A DNA stretch of 64,000 nt from JBBRHQ01 sp963738305 (GTDB taxonomy: Bacteria > Actinomycetota > Thermoleophilia > Solirubrobacterales > 70-9). The notes beneath the pieces were generated by a model. It was given only the letters and a program-made list of their open reading frames with translations, ran no database searches and was not told the origin of the DNA. The position numbers were made by a program, and so were the translations under genes. Shown here in pieces: positions 27,484 to 35,999 of the stretch (position 1 is its first letter; each line of letters starts with the position of its first letter). The stretch spans positions 558,001-622,000 of the forward strand of contig CAVTVU010000001.1 in the NCBI GenBank assembly GCA_963738305.1, written 5' to 3'.

Positions 27484-27891
27484 AACTGCGCGGCCTCCTC
27501 TGCTCCAGCCCGATCGCGTTCACCATCACCGGAAGCCTCGCGATCGGGCTTCCGCGTCCGGGGGCCGCTTGGTCATTCCCCCTCCGCGTCCGGGAGCCGG
27601 AGCAAGACCTGTCCTCCTGTGCATTGCGGACATGCGGGGTTGCCCGGGGGAACCACCTCGGACGCAACGCCGCGAGAGGAGGAAGGTGAGCGCCTTCAAT
27701 CCGCCCCGGCGCGGCGCGCTGAGTGTCCGGGGAGGAACCCCCGGCAACCCCACAAGCCGCCGGAGCGGAGGAGTCCGCGTTTGATCGGGCCCCCGGAGCG
27801 ACCAAGCGGCCCCCGGACGCGGAGCGGGAGCCCGCTGATGACCAGTGACTCTGGGTGCGGGCTCCCGCGGAGCAGAGGAGGCCGCGCAGTT
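27484..27891. repeat. Inverted pair of the about 90-base structured repeat (copies B and A)
   Basis: Copy B (27484-27574, minus orientation) and copy A (27800-27891, plus) are the same element facing outward, 225 bases apart. Both share arms with CCAAGCGGCCCCCGGACGCG at one end and GGAGCAGAGGAGGCCGCGC at the other. The inner stems are perfect but different: AGCCCGATCGCG/CGCGATCGGGCT in B, GCGGGAGCCCGC/GCGGGCTCCCGC in A. The centre has a further inverted repeat (GGGGTTGCC near 27635, GGCAACCCC near 27745). It occupies most of the 27388-28010 gap; no gene is supported in it. Confidence 0.7.
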
Positions 27892-27915
27892 GTGTGACTA
27901 GACTGCACCCGACAA

Positions 27916-28010
27916 TCCAGGGGAGCTCGCGGGTAGGCGGGCTGAGATGGCGTCCGAGCAGCCCCGGCGCCGACCCTCAGAACCTGTGCGGTAATGCGCG
28001 CGGAGGGAGC
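27916..28010 (+). promoter_or_regulatory. TPP riboswitch (THI element)
   Basis: Conserved pieces appear in order: AGGGGAGC, the pyrimidine-sensor GGCTGAGATGG, a variable P3 arm, CGACCCTCAGAACCTG and CGGTAATGCG, closing with GGAGGGAGC. The last part holds the ribosome binding site and the ATG follows directly at 28011, so ligand binding would block translation of the first gene. The three downstream genes form a thiamin-precursor ABC importer, which fits the control. Confidence 0.93.
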
Positions 28011-28829
28011 ATGTTGACGAGGACCGGGGCTCCCATACAGGAGCCCCTTTCAGATCCAGCCCGGGGCCCGCGGGGCACGGAGATCGCGCTGCGACGCCTC
28101 GGTCAGAGCTTCGGCGAGTTGGAGGTGATCGCGCGTCTCGATCTCGAGCTCGCGCCGCGGGGAGTGCTCGGGGTGGTCGGGCCCTCGGGGTGCGGCAAGT
28201 CAACCCTGCTGGAGCTGATCGCCGGCCTGCGCGAGCCCTCCGCTGGGGGCGTCCTGGTCGGCGGCCGCGAGGAGGCCGCCGAGCGACTCGCCGCCTGCGC
28301 CTACATGCCGCAGCGCGACGCTCTCCTGCCCTGGTTCTCGGCGGTGGACAACGCTGCCCTGGCGCTGCGCAATCAGGGCCTCGGCCGGGCCCGGGCGAGG
28401 CGCGAGGCCGCGCAGCTCTTCGAGCGCTTCGGGCTGGAGGGCTTCGAGGCGAGCCGCCCCGCCGAGCTCTCCGGCGGGATGCGCCAGCGGGTCGCCTTCC
28501 TCCGCACCCTGCTCGCCGGCAAGCCGGTGCTGCTGCTCGACGAGCCCTTCGCCTCGCTCGACGCGATCACCCGGGCCGAGATGCAGGGCTGGCTCGCCGG
28601 GGCGCTCGCCGCCGATCCGCGCACCGTCGTCCTCGTCACCCACGACGTCGAGGAGGCGCTCTACCTCTGCGACCGGGTCGTCGTCCTGACGTCCCGCCCG
28701 GCCACGGCCGCCGCCGAGCTGGAGGTCGCTGGTCCGCGGGCGCCTGACCGGGACCGCGCCGTCACCACTCCCGCCTTCCTCGAGCTGCGCGAGCGGGCGA
28801 TGGCGGCGCTGCGGGAGGGCGCGCGGTGA
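28011..28829 (+). CDS. ABC transporter ATP-binding protein for thiamin precursor (ThiZ-like)
   Basis: ATPase of 272 aa from the nitrate/sulfonate/taurine-type group. Seen: Walker A GPSGCGKST, a Q-loop in MPQRDALLPW, signature LSGGMRQR, Walker B LLLDEPFASLD and the H-loop VTHDVEEAL. The ATG directly follows the TPP riboswitch, whose 3' end contains the Shine-Dalgarno GGAGGGAG. It overlaps the permease start by 4 bases. The assignment to import of a hydroxymethylpyrimidine-type precursor rests on the riboswitch and on the THI5-like binding protein two genes on. Confidence 0.92.
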   Translation: MLTRTGAPIQEPLSDPARGPRGTEIALRRLGQSFGELEVIARLDLELAPRGVLGVVGPSGCGKSTLLELIAGLREPSAGGVLVGGREEAAERLAACAYMPQRDALLPWFSAVDNAALALRNQGLGRARARREAAQLFERFGLEGFEASRPAELSGGMRQRVAFLRTLLAGKPVLLLDEPFASLDAITRAEMQGWLAGALAADPRTVVLVTHDVEEALYLCDRVVVLTSRPATAAAELEVAGPRAPDRDRAVTTPAFLELRERAMAALREGAR

Positions 28830-29578
28830 GGCGCTGGGTCCTCCCCGCCCTCGTCCTGGCCGCGCTGCTCGGCGCCTGGCAGATCGCCGCCACCAGCGGC
28901 GCGATCGCCTCTGCGCTCGGGCTCGAGGACTTCCTTGTCCCGGCCCCCTCGGAGATCGCCAAGGTGCTGTGGGAGGACCGCTCGCTGCTCGCCGACAACG
29001 CCTGGGTGACCCTGAAGGAGATCGTCCTCGGTTTCGCCTGCGCCCTCGCCGCGGGTCTCGCCTTCGCCGTCGTCCTCCACCTCTCTCCGACTCTGCGCCG
29101 CGCCTTCTACCCGCTGATCGTCGCCTCGCAGACGGTGCCGATCATCGTGGTCGCGCCGATCCTGGTCGTCTGGTTCGGCTACGGGATCGGGCCGAAGCTG
29201 GCGATCATCGCGCTGATCTGCTTCTTCCCGATCACCGTCAACGCGCTCGACGGCCTGCGCTCGGTCGACCCCGAGGCGCGAAAGATGATGCGCAGCCTCG
29301 ACGCCTCCCGCCTCGCGATCTTCCGCCGCCTGGAGGCGCCGACCGCGCTGCCGTACGTGTTCAGCGGCGCCAAGATCGCGGTCGCCGTCGCAGTGATCGG
29401 CGCCGTTTTCGGCGAGTGGTCCGGCTCCTCGGAGGGCCTCGGCTACCTGATGCAGCTCGACAACGGCCGGCTCGAGACGGCTCGAATGTTCGCCTCGGTG
29501 GCGATTCTCTCGGCCTTTGCGATCGGGCTCTTCGCCCTCCTTGCCTTCGCCGAGCGCAGGGTGGTGAGCTGGCGATGA
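28826..29578 (+). CDS. ABC transporter permease for thiamin precursor (ThiX-like)
   Basis: A 250-aa permease with six predicted helices of the BPD_transp_1 fold. The EAA-like loop is visible as DGLRSVDPEARKMMRSLDASRLAIFRRLEAPTALPYVFSGAKI. The N-terminus looks like an uncleaved first helix. It is linked by 4-base overlaps to the ATPase before it and the binding protein after it, forming one operon under the TPP riboswitch. It passes the substrate through the membrane. Confidence 0.92.
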   Translation: MRRWVLPALVLAALLGAWQIAATSGAIASALGLEDFLVPAPSEIAKVLWEDRSLLADNAWVTLKEIVLGFACALAAGLAFAVVLHLSPTLRRAFYPLIVASQTVPIIVVAPILVVWFGYGIGPKLAIIALICFFPITVNALDGLRSVDPEARKMMRSLDASRLAIFRRLEAPTALPYVFSGAKIAVAVAVIGAVFGEWSGSSEGLGYLMQLDNGRLETARMFASVAILSAFAIGLFALLAFAERRVVSWR

Positions 29579-30642
29579 GCGGTAGGGTCGCGGCCGGTTT
29601 GAGCGAGGGTAGACCGAACAGCCGCCGCCCGCGCCGCGCCTTCGCAGCGGCAGCTCTGGCGACGCTGCTGGCCGCCCTGACCCTCGCCGCCTGCGGCGAG
29701 AAGAGCGAGGACGTCACAGCAAAGACCCAGCCCTTCAACCTCGCCCTCGACTTCTATCCCAACCCCGACCACGTCGGCATCTACATGGCGAAGCGGCTGG
29801 GGTACTTTCGCGACGCCGGGCTCGACGTCTCGATCAACGCTCCGTCCGACCCGTCGGCGCCGATCAAGGAGGTGGCGGCCGGGCAGGCCGACCTGGCGAT
29901 CTCGTACGAGCCCGAAGTGCTGCTGGCCCGCGATCAGGGCCTCGACGTGGTTGCCGTCGGCGCCCTCGTCGACCGGCCGCTGACCTCGATGATCTGGCTC
30001 AAGGACTCCGGCGTGAAAAGCGTCACCGACCTGCGCGGCAAGACGATCGCCACCGCGGGCATCCCCTACCAGGACGCCTACCTGAAGACGATCTTGGCCA
30101 GGGCGAACATGTCGCCCTCCGACGTGAAGGCGGTCAACGTCGGGCTGGGGCTGCTGCCGGCGATCCTCGGCGGGCGCGCCGCGGCGATCCTCGGCGGCTT
30201 CAGCAACATCGAGGGCGTCGACCTGCGGGTCCGCGGGAAAAAGCCGGTGGTGACCCCGGTGGACGAGCTGGGCGTCCCGCGCTACGACGAGCTGGTCCTT
30301 GTCGCCAAGGGCAGCCGCCTGCGGGAGGATCCGGAGTCGATCCGGCTGTTCATCGCCGCGCTGGCGCGCGGCACGGCGGCCGCCGAGCGCAATCCTGCGG
30401 CAGCGAAGAAGGCGGTGCTCTCCTACGAGCCCGGCCTCGATGAGAAGACCGCGCAGGCCGAGCTGTCCGCGACCCTGCCGCTGCTCGAGCCGAGCCGCAA
30501 GGGCCGCCCGTTCGGATGGATGAGCCCGGCGGCCTGGAAGGAGTTCATCGGCTGGATGCGCGACAACAGCCTGATCGAGAGCCTGCCCGCCCCCTCCCAG
30601 CTCCTCAGCAACGACTACCTGCCGGACAGGATCCCCGAGTAG
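29575..30642 (+). CDS. NMT1/THI5-like substrate-binding lipoprotein (ThiY-like)
   Basis: A 355-aa extracytoplasmic binding protein with a signal peptide and lipobox ending in Cys40 (LTLAAC). The mature part starts FNLALDFYPNPDHVGIYMAKRLGYF, the typical opening of the NMT1/THI5 family that binds formylaminopyrimidine or related thiamin precursors; further on are DLAISYEPEVLLARDQGLDVV and a WMSPAAWKEFIGWM segment. It overlaps the permease stop by 4 bases and its own 3' end overlaps the convergent GGDEF/EAL gene by 28 bases. Under TPP control it supplies the pyrimidine half of thiamin. Confidence 0.93.
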   Translation: MSGRVAAGLSEGRPNSRRPRRAFAAAALATLLAALTLAACGEKSEDVTAKTQPFNLALDFYPNPDHVGIYMAKRLGYFRDAGLDVSINAPSDPSAPIKEVAAGQADLAISYEPEVLLARDQGLDVVAVGALVDRPLTSMIWLKDSGVKSVTDLRGKTIATAGIPYQDAYLKTILARANMSPSDVKAVNVGLGLLPAILGGRAAAILGGFSNIEGVDLRVRGKKPVVTPVDELGVPRYDELVLVAKGSRLREDPESIRLFIAALARGTAAAERNPAAAKKAVLSYEPGLDEKTAQAELSATLPLLEPSRKGRPFGWMSPAAWKEFIGWMRDNSLIESLPAPSQLLSNDYLPDRIPE

Positions 30643-33311
30643 GGGCGTGCATCGGCCAGGAGGTTCGAGACCTGCTGTGCCGCCATCGGGCGGGCGAAGC
30701 AGAAACCCTGCGCCCAGTCGCAGCCCAGCCGGCGGAGCTCGGAAGCCTGTGCCTCGTTCTCAACCCCCTCGGCGACGACGTCGAGCGACAGCGCCCTGGC
30801 CATGCCGATGATCGCCTCGACGATCGCGGTCCGCTCGGCCTCTAGGCCGAGCGCCTCGGTGAAGGATCGGTCGATCTTCAGCACGTCCAGTGGGAAGCGG
30901 TTGAGGTAGGCGAGGGATGAGTAGCCGGTGCCGAAGTCGTCGAGGACGAGGCTGACGCCCAGCTCCTTCAGCGCCTCCAGGGTCGACGTCGCGATGCCGT
31001 GCTCCTCGACCAGGACGCTCTCGGTGATCTCCAGGTGCAGGTGCTCGGGATCAAGCCCGGTGCGCGCGAGGATCTCCGCGACGGCTGCGGTGAGGTCGCG
31101 ATGGGTGACCTGGCGGGCGGAGAGGTTGACCGAGACGGCGATCGGGCGCGCGTCGGGGCGCTCGTCGTGCCAGATCAGGGTCTGGCGGCAGGCCTGCTCC
31201 ATGACCCAGCGCCCGATCGGCTCGATCAGCCCGCTGTCCTCGGCGACCGGGATGAACTCGCCCGGGTCGAGCACGCCGCGCTCGGGATGCTGCCAGCGCA
31301 ACAGGGCCTCGACGCCGCTCACCTCGCCGGTGCCCAGGGCGACGATCGGCTGATAGCGGAGGACCAGCTCGTCGCGCTCCAGCGCATGGCGAAGCTCGCG
31401 CTCGATCTCTAGCCGGCGGACCGTCTGGGCCCGCATCTCGGCGTCGAACAGCTCGCAGCGGCCGCGGCCGCGCTCCTTGGCCCGGTACATGGCGGCGTCG
31501 GCGTCGCGGATCAGGGAGTCGGCGTCGGCCTCGGGCCCGCCGGGCTCGGCCACAGCGATGCCGACGCTGACGGCGATGTAGTGCTCGACGCCGCTGATCT
31601 GGAAGGGGTGGTCGAAGGCCCGGTTGACCCGCCCGGCGATCGCCAGCGCCTCCCGCTCGTCGGCGAGCTGCTCGACCAGGATCCCGAACTCGTCGCCGCC
31701 GAAGCGGGCCACGGCGTCGCCGGGGCGCAGGTGTGAGCGCAGGCGCGGCGCGATCGCTCGCAGCAGCTCGTCGCCCTTGTGGTGGCCGAGACTGTCGTTG
31801 ATCAGCTTGAAGTGGTCGAGGTCGAGGAAGAGGACGCCGACCGGGGCCCCCGAGTCACCGGCGCGGGCCAGCGCCTTGTCAAGGGTGTCGATGAACTGGG
31901 TCCGGTTCGGGAGGCCCGTGAGGGCGTCGTGGAGCACCCGGTGGCGAAGCTGGTCGTCGGCCATGCGGCGCTCGATCGCGTCGGCCAGCACGTTGGCGGC
32001 GGACTGGATGAAGTGGACGTCCTTCGGGGTGAAGAAGTGCGGCTCGGTCGAGTGCACGTCGAGCACCCCGAAGGGATTCTTATGACCGTCGATCACGACG
32101 GCCAGGCTGGAGCGGATCCCCAGCACCCGCAGGGCGGGAGGCATGGCGAAGCGGTTCTCGGCCTCCCAGTCGTCGACGATCACGTGGAGCCCGGACTCGA
32201 CCGCGGCGCCGGCGTGGGAGTCTCGGGTGGCCGAGGCTCGCCCCTCCCCGCGCTTGCGCACGGATTCGAGCCCCGCCCGCAGCCGCAGCGTGCGCCCGCC
32301 CTGCGGCAGCTCCCAGACGCAGGCGTGCTCGACCCCCTCGATCTCGGCCACGAGGTCGGCGGTCGAGTCCATCAGGGCCGCCGGGTCGGCGCCCGAGAGC
32401 GCCTGCTCGCCCAGCCGCGCGACCGCCGCCTGCTGCGCGGCGCTGCGCTCGAACCCCTGCTCGGCGATCTTGCGCTCGGTGATGTCGTAGAGGACTCCGT
32501 GCCAGACGGGGATGCCCTCGGAGTCGAGCTCCAGCACCGCTTCGTCGAGGATCCAGACCACGTCGCCGTCGCGGGTCAGCATCCGGTAGTCGAGCGGAGG
32601 CGGGTTGCGGGTCCCGACGATCTTCTCGGTCTCCTGCTCCATCGCGCGCTCGGTGTCCTCGGGATGGATCCGGCTGGCCCAGAGGCCCGAGTCGGCGAGC
32701 CACTCCTCGGGGGTGTAGCCGAGGATGTCCTCGACCTGGGGGCTGACGTAGCGCCACCGACCGAGCTCGCCCAGCTCAGCGGTGTAGACGATCGCCGGGA
32801 GGCGCTCGACCAGGATTCGGTAGTCCTCCTCGGCCCGCTTGCGGACCCTCATCTCGTCCTCGGCGCGCTGTCGCAGCTCACGCTCCTTGGCGCGGCTGTC
32901 GAGCAGACGCATCGCGACCTCCAGCGTGTGCGCCATCTCCCCCAGCAGCCCCACCTCCTCGTGGCTGAACATCTGTGGTCGGGAGCGGGCGACAAGGAGC
33001 GAGCGCTGGCCGTCGCGGTCGACCGGGACCGCGACCGCGTTGCAATGGCCGGCGGGCAGCTCGATCAGCTTCGACCGCCCGGCGGCGACGGCCATCAGGT
33101 CGGCCTCGCGGGCCTCGCCGTCCCCGAACCCGGCCCGGGACTCGACCCGGTCGGAGACGATCGCCGCACCGTCGGCGGCGAAGGCCGCGGCAACGCGCTC
33201 GGCGGCGACGCGCAGGGCAGCGCCCTCATCGGCCTCCGAGGAGATCAGATCGAGGAATTCGGCCAGCTGCTCGGTCGGCCAGCTGCGCTCCCAGGACGGC
33301 TGGTTTGCCAC
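30615..33311 (-). CDS. GGDEF/EAL protein with GAF and PAS sensors
   Basis: An 898-aa cyclic-di-GMP protein. Domains in order: GAF-like region (1-140), coiled segment, PAS/PAC (165-290, ending WHGVLYDITERK), second GAF (300-450), GGDEF (about 460-625) with intact GGDEF at 538-542, and EAL (about 640-890) starting with EALLRW (EAL at 668-670) and holding NLSARQ and DDFGTGYSSLAYL. Both catalytic motifs are intact, so it may make or break c-di-GMP; many such hybrids keep only one activity. No membrane segment is seen. Its stop lies inside the convergent thiY-like gene end. Confidence 0.95.
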   Translation of the reverse strand: MANQPSWERSWPTEQLAEFLDLISSEADEGAALRVAAERVAAAFAADGAAIVSDRVESRAGFGDGEAREADLMAVAAGRSKLIELPAGHCNAVAVPVDRDGQRSLLVARSRPQMFSHEEVGLLGEMAHTLEVAMRLLDSRAKERELRQRAEDEMRVRKRAEEDYRILVERLPAIVYTAELGELGRWRYVSPQVEDILGYTPEEWLADSGLWASRIHPEDTERAMEQETEKIVGTRNPPPLDYRMLTRDGDVVWILDEAVLELDSEGIPVWHGVLYDITERKIAEQGFERSAAQQAAVARLGEQALSGADPAALMDSTADLVAEIEGVEHACVWELPQGGRTLRLRAGLESVRKRGEGRASATRDSHAGAAVESGLHVIVDDWEAENRFAMPPALRVLGIRSSLAVVIDGHKNPFGVLDVHSTEPHFFTPKDVHFIQSAANVLADAIERRMADDQLRHRVLHDALTGLPNRTQFIDTLDKALARAGDSGAPVGVLFLDLDHFKLINDSLGHHKGDELLRAIAPRLRSHLRPGDAVARFGGDEFGILVEQLADEREALAIAGRVNRAFDHPFQISGVEHYIAVSVGIAVAEPGGPEADADSLIRDADAAMYRAKERGRGRCELFDAEMRAQTVRRLEIERELRHALERDELVLRYQPIVALGTGEVSGVEALLRWQHPERGVLDPGEFIPVAEDSGLIEPIGRWVMEQACRQTLIWHDERPDARPIAVSVNLSARQVTHRDLTAAVAEILARTGLDPEHLHLEITESVLVEEHGIATSTLEALKELGVSLVLDDFGTGYSSLAYLNRFPLDVLKIDRSFTEALGLEAERTAIVEAIIGMARALSLDVVAEGVENEAQASELRRLGCDWAQGFCFARPMAAQQVSNLLADARPYSGILSGR

Positions 33312-33355
33312 TCCAAACCATCGGCATCGACGCCTGTCGGCTTGACTCCGGCACG

Positions 33356-34327
33356 TTAGGCGGCGAGGCGCTGCGGACCGCCCTGCGCGACCAGGTGGTG
33401 GAGACCGACGATCGTATGGACTCCTGCCAGGCCGCGATAGGGCTCATACGGCGCGTAGAACTCCTCGACCTCGGGGATCGTCGCCCGTCGGCCGCCGAGC
33501 TTCGCCAGGCGCCCGACCAGCTTCAGGTAGGCCAGGTCCCCGGCAGGCAGGGAATCGGGGTCGCCGCGCCCGTGCAGGCCAAGGCACTGCACCGTCCAGG
33601 GCCCGATGTTCCGTCGCGCGAGCAGGCGGACGTCGCAGGCGGGGTCGGACGGGTCGCATCGCCCCGCGGCGACGTCGCGCGCGACCTCCCGCAGGGCGAT
33701 CGCCCGCCGCGCCGCGAGGTCGGTGGACTCCAGCTCGGCCGGGGCGCGGCCGGCAATCACGGCGGCGCAGGGCACGTCGCGGAGCATCGCGGGACCCTCA
33801 CCCAGATGGGGCCCCCAGCGACGGACGATGCGGCGCTGGATGCGTGCGGCGCGGACGGCCTCGATCAGCTGGTTGGTGACCGCCCAGGCCAGCGCCTCCC
33901 AGGGCCAGGGCCGCCGTCGCGGGCGAAGGTATGGGCGCCTCCGCAGCAGCGGGCCGAGCAGCGGATCGCGGCGAAAGCTTCGGTAGAAGTCGGAGAGGTC
34001 GTCGTCCACACCGAGGGCGAAGCGCATCCGCTCAATCGCGATCTCGAGCTGCCCCCTGTCGGCCCGGGGACCCCGCCCGGGCGAGCCGTCCAGGGCCGGC
34101 GCCGCCACGTCGGCGGGCTCCAGCGGCTCTGCTCGAAAGCGAACCGTCCCGGAACCGGCCTGCCAGGCGTGGACCGCGACGGGGGCCTCGCCGACGTGGA
34201 GCAGACGCGTCGCAACGCCTCCGGAGCGACGCATTACGCGATCGCCGCCCGCGGAGGGCAGGCGGAAGGGCGAGGGCGGGCGCACCGCGACCTCGAGCGC
34301 GCTGCCCCGGCCCTGCGGCGGGCTCAC
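33356..34327 (-). CDS. AlkA-like DNA-3-methyladenine glycosylase (HhH-GPD)
   Basis: A 323-aa base-excision repair glycosylase. The C-terminal HhH-GPD fold shows WEALAWAVTNQLIEAVRAARIQ, the hairpin LARRNIGPWTVQCLGLHG and the catalytic aspartate in AGDLAYLKLVG. The N-terminal third is a beta-rich domain as in AlkA. The start GTG (VSPPQGRG) overlaps the stop of the upstream small gene (GTGA), which decides it; the open frame goes further but is antisense-like low-complexity. It probably removes alkylated purines. Confidence 0.85.
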   Translation of the reverse strand: MSPPQGRGSALEVAVRPPSPFRLPSAGGDRVMRRSGGVATRLLHVGEAPVAVHAWQAGSGTVRFRAEPLEPADVAAPALDGSPGRGPRADRGQLEIAIERMRFALGVDDDLSDFYRSFRRDPLLGPLLRRRPYLRPRRRPWPWEALAWAVTNQLIEAVRAARIQRRIVRRWGPHLGEGPAMLRDVPCAAVIAGRAPAELESTDLAARRAIALREVARDVAAGRCDPSDPACDVRLLARRNIGPWTVQCLGLHGRGDPDSLPAGDLAYLKLVGRLAKLGGRRATIPEVEEFYAPYEPYRGLAGVHTIVGLHHLVAQGGPQRLAA

Positions 34328-34674
34328 CGTCCGAGCAGGTGCACGTCCACCAGGAAGGAGCGGCTGGCGACGACGTTGGCCGGCGCGCCCGATGTACGCC
34401 GGGCGAGCCGCCTCGAAGAGCGACCGCGGCGCCCGGCGGCGCTCACCGCCCGCACCACGGCGACCGTGGCCGCGCCGGCCAGGGCCCCTCCGGCGGCCGC
34501 GATCGCCGCGCTTCGCACCTCGTTGCGCAGGGCCGGCGGCTTCGCCCGCTCGTAGGGCAGCGGAAGCGGCCGCGCGCCGCCTGCCGCGCCCGGCTCGGCG
34601 TCCTCCTCGGAGACCACGACTCCCTCGACCTGATTCTCCAAACCACTCACGAAACCCGACTCTAGCGATGGCAC
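34324..34674 (-). CDS. Unknown small protein with one membrane helix
   Basis: A 116-aa product, coupled to the glycosylase by a 4-base overlap. The N-terminal half is acidic and disordered; then comes an Ala/Gly-rich hydrophobic stretch (SAAIAAAGGALAGAATVAVV) followed by an Arg-rich region and a beta-like end (VVASRSFLVDVHLLGR). It could be a small membrane-anchored protein. No family is recognised; the Arg-rich composition may partly reflect the G+C bias, but the coupling supports reality. Confidence 0.6.
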   Translation of the reverse strand: MPSLESGFVSGLENQVEGVVVSEEDAEPGAAGGARPLPLPYERAKPPALRNEVRSAAIAAAGGALAGAATVAVVRAVSAAGRRGRSSRRLARRTSGAPANVVASRSFLVDVHLLGR

Positions 34675-34812
34675 TGGCGGGCCGCACCAGCGGTTACGTA
34701 AACCCCCGCAAATAGCGAAAGACCGGGCGGTCCGAACCTTAGCCGGGTGGTGCCGGATCAGCCCGGGGGGAGCGCCGGGTTCCTCCGCCCGGATGTTCCG
34801 GCCGCCTCCGCC

Positions 34813-35949
34813 TCAGAACCGCTTCTCGAACAGCCGGTACTTCTTCACTACCTTGCCGCCCATCCCCTCCATCGCCCTGTTCATCGGGCGGTTGGTCTCG
34901 AGGATCCAGCCCATCTCCCCGCCGACGATCCCGCCGGGGCGGGCGGCCTCCTCGATGTGCTTGAGGTAGAGACTGGCGGCGACACCGGTATGGCGGTAGT
35001 CACTCTTCACGCCGAGAGCGAAGACGCGGCATTGGTCGATCCTGCGACGGCCGGTGAGGAAATGGAACCAGCCGAACGGGAGCAGGCGTCCGTTCATCTT
35101 CGCCAGAACCTGGTTGATGTCGGGCAGGGTCAGCGCGGCGCCTACCACCTCACCGTCCTTCTCGGCCATCCAGGTCCACTTCTCGTCGATCACCTGCTTG
35201 AGGTTCTTGGCCTGGAAGGCGACCTCTGCCTCGGTCACCGGGACGAAGCCCCAGTTGTTCCCCCAGGCTTCGTTGTAGACCTCCATGAACCGGTGCACCT
35301 CGGCCTCGAGGTCGCGCTTGCGCATGTTGCGGATCGTGATGCCCTCGTCGCGCAGGGCCTTGTCGGCCGCCTCGTGGATCGCGGGGTCGAAGCGCTCGCC
35401 CTCCTTGAGGCTGCCGAATTGCAGCTCCCACATCAACAGGTCCATCGCCTTCCCGAAGCCCTCCCCCTCGATCAGCTCCCGGTAGTGCGGCGGATGCCAC
35501 GGCTGGAGGATCTGCGGCGGTCGCTCGAACCCCTCGATCAAAACCCCCAGCTCGTCATTGGTAGTGAAGTCCATCGGCCCGAGAATCCGCTCGCGCCCCC
35601 TGGAGCGCACCCACTCCGCGGCCGCGTCGAGCAGCGCCGCGGCGACCTCGGGGTCGTTCTCGCTCTCGAAGAAGCCGAACATCCCGTCGCTGCCGCCCTG
35701 GTAGGAATCCCAGCGGCGGTCGACCTGGGCGGTGATGCGGCCGACCGGGACGCCGTCGCGCTCGGCGAGGAAGTACTCGGCCTCGGCGTGCTCGAAGAAC
35801 GGGTTGCGGGAGCGGTCGAGGAACTGCATCCGCTCGAAGGTCAGCGGTGCGATCCACCGCGGGTCGTCGCGGCGCAGGCGGAAGGGAAGCTTGACGAAGC
35901 GCCGCAGGTCGCGCCGGCCCTCGATCGTTCGGATGGAGACGTCAGCCAC
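34813..35949 (-). CDS. Large GNAT-fold acyltransferase-like protein
   Basis: A 378-aa protein of a widespread family with a tandem GNAT-like fold. Typical segments: LRRFVKLPFRLRRDDPRWIAP, RNPFFEHAEAEYFLAERDG, RILGPMDFTTNDELGVLIEGF, and near the C-terminus YRHTGVAASLYLKHIEEA, the acetyl/acyl-CoA binding loop. The GTG start at 35949 is chosen because it leaves 50 bases to the divergent gene. That neighbour resembles serine palmitoyltransferase; bacterial ceramide synthase is also a GNAT-like protein found near such enzymes, so an N-acyl transfer to a sphingoid base is possible, but the family is broader than that. Confidence 0.8.
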   Translation of the reverse strand: MADVSIRTIEGRRDLRRFVKLPFRLRRDDPRWIAPLTFERMQFLDRSRNPFFEHAEAEYFLAERDGVPVGRITAQVDRRWDSYQGGSDGMFGFFESENDPEVAAALLDAAAEWVRSRGRERILGPMDFTTNDELGVLIEGFERPPQILQPWHPPHYRELIEGEGFGKAMDLLMWELQFGSLKEGERFDPAIHEAADKALRDEGITIRNMRKRDLEAEVHRFMEVYNEAWGNNWGFVPVTEAEVAFQAKNLKQVIDEKWTWMAEKDGEVVGAALTLPDINQVLAKMNGRLLPFGWFHFLTGRRRIDQCRVFALGVKSDYRHTGVAASLYLKHIEEAARPGGIVGGEMGWILETNRPMNRAMEGMGGKVVKKYRLFEKRF

Positions 35950-35999
35950 CGCCGCAACGTAGCGCAGGGAAGTCGGAGCCAACTGCCACACTTGGGGCG

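Noticed and set aside
27484..27891. Integron attC sites or an insertion sequence
   Set aside because: No GTTRRRY/RYYYAAC core sites, no integrase or transposase frame, and no target duplication visible at the edges.
29179..29373. Small minus-strand frame within the permease gene
   Set aside because: Antisense shadow, no start signal and no conserved feature.
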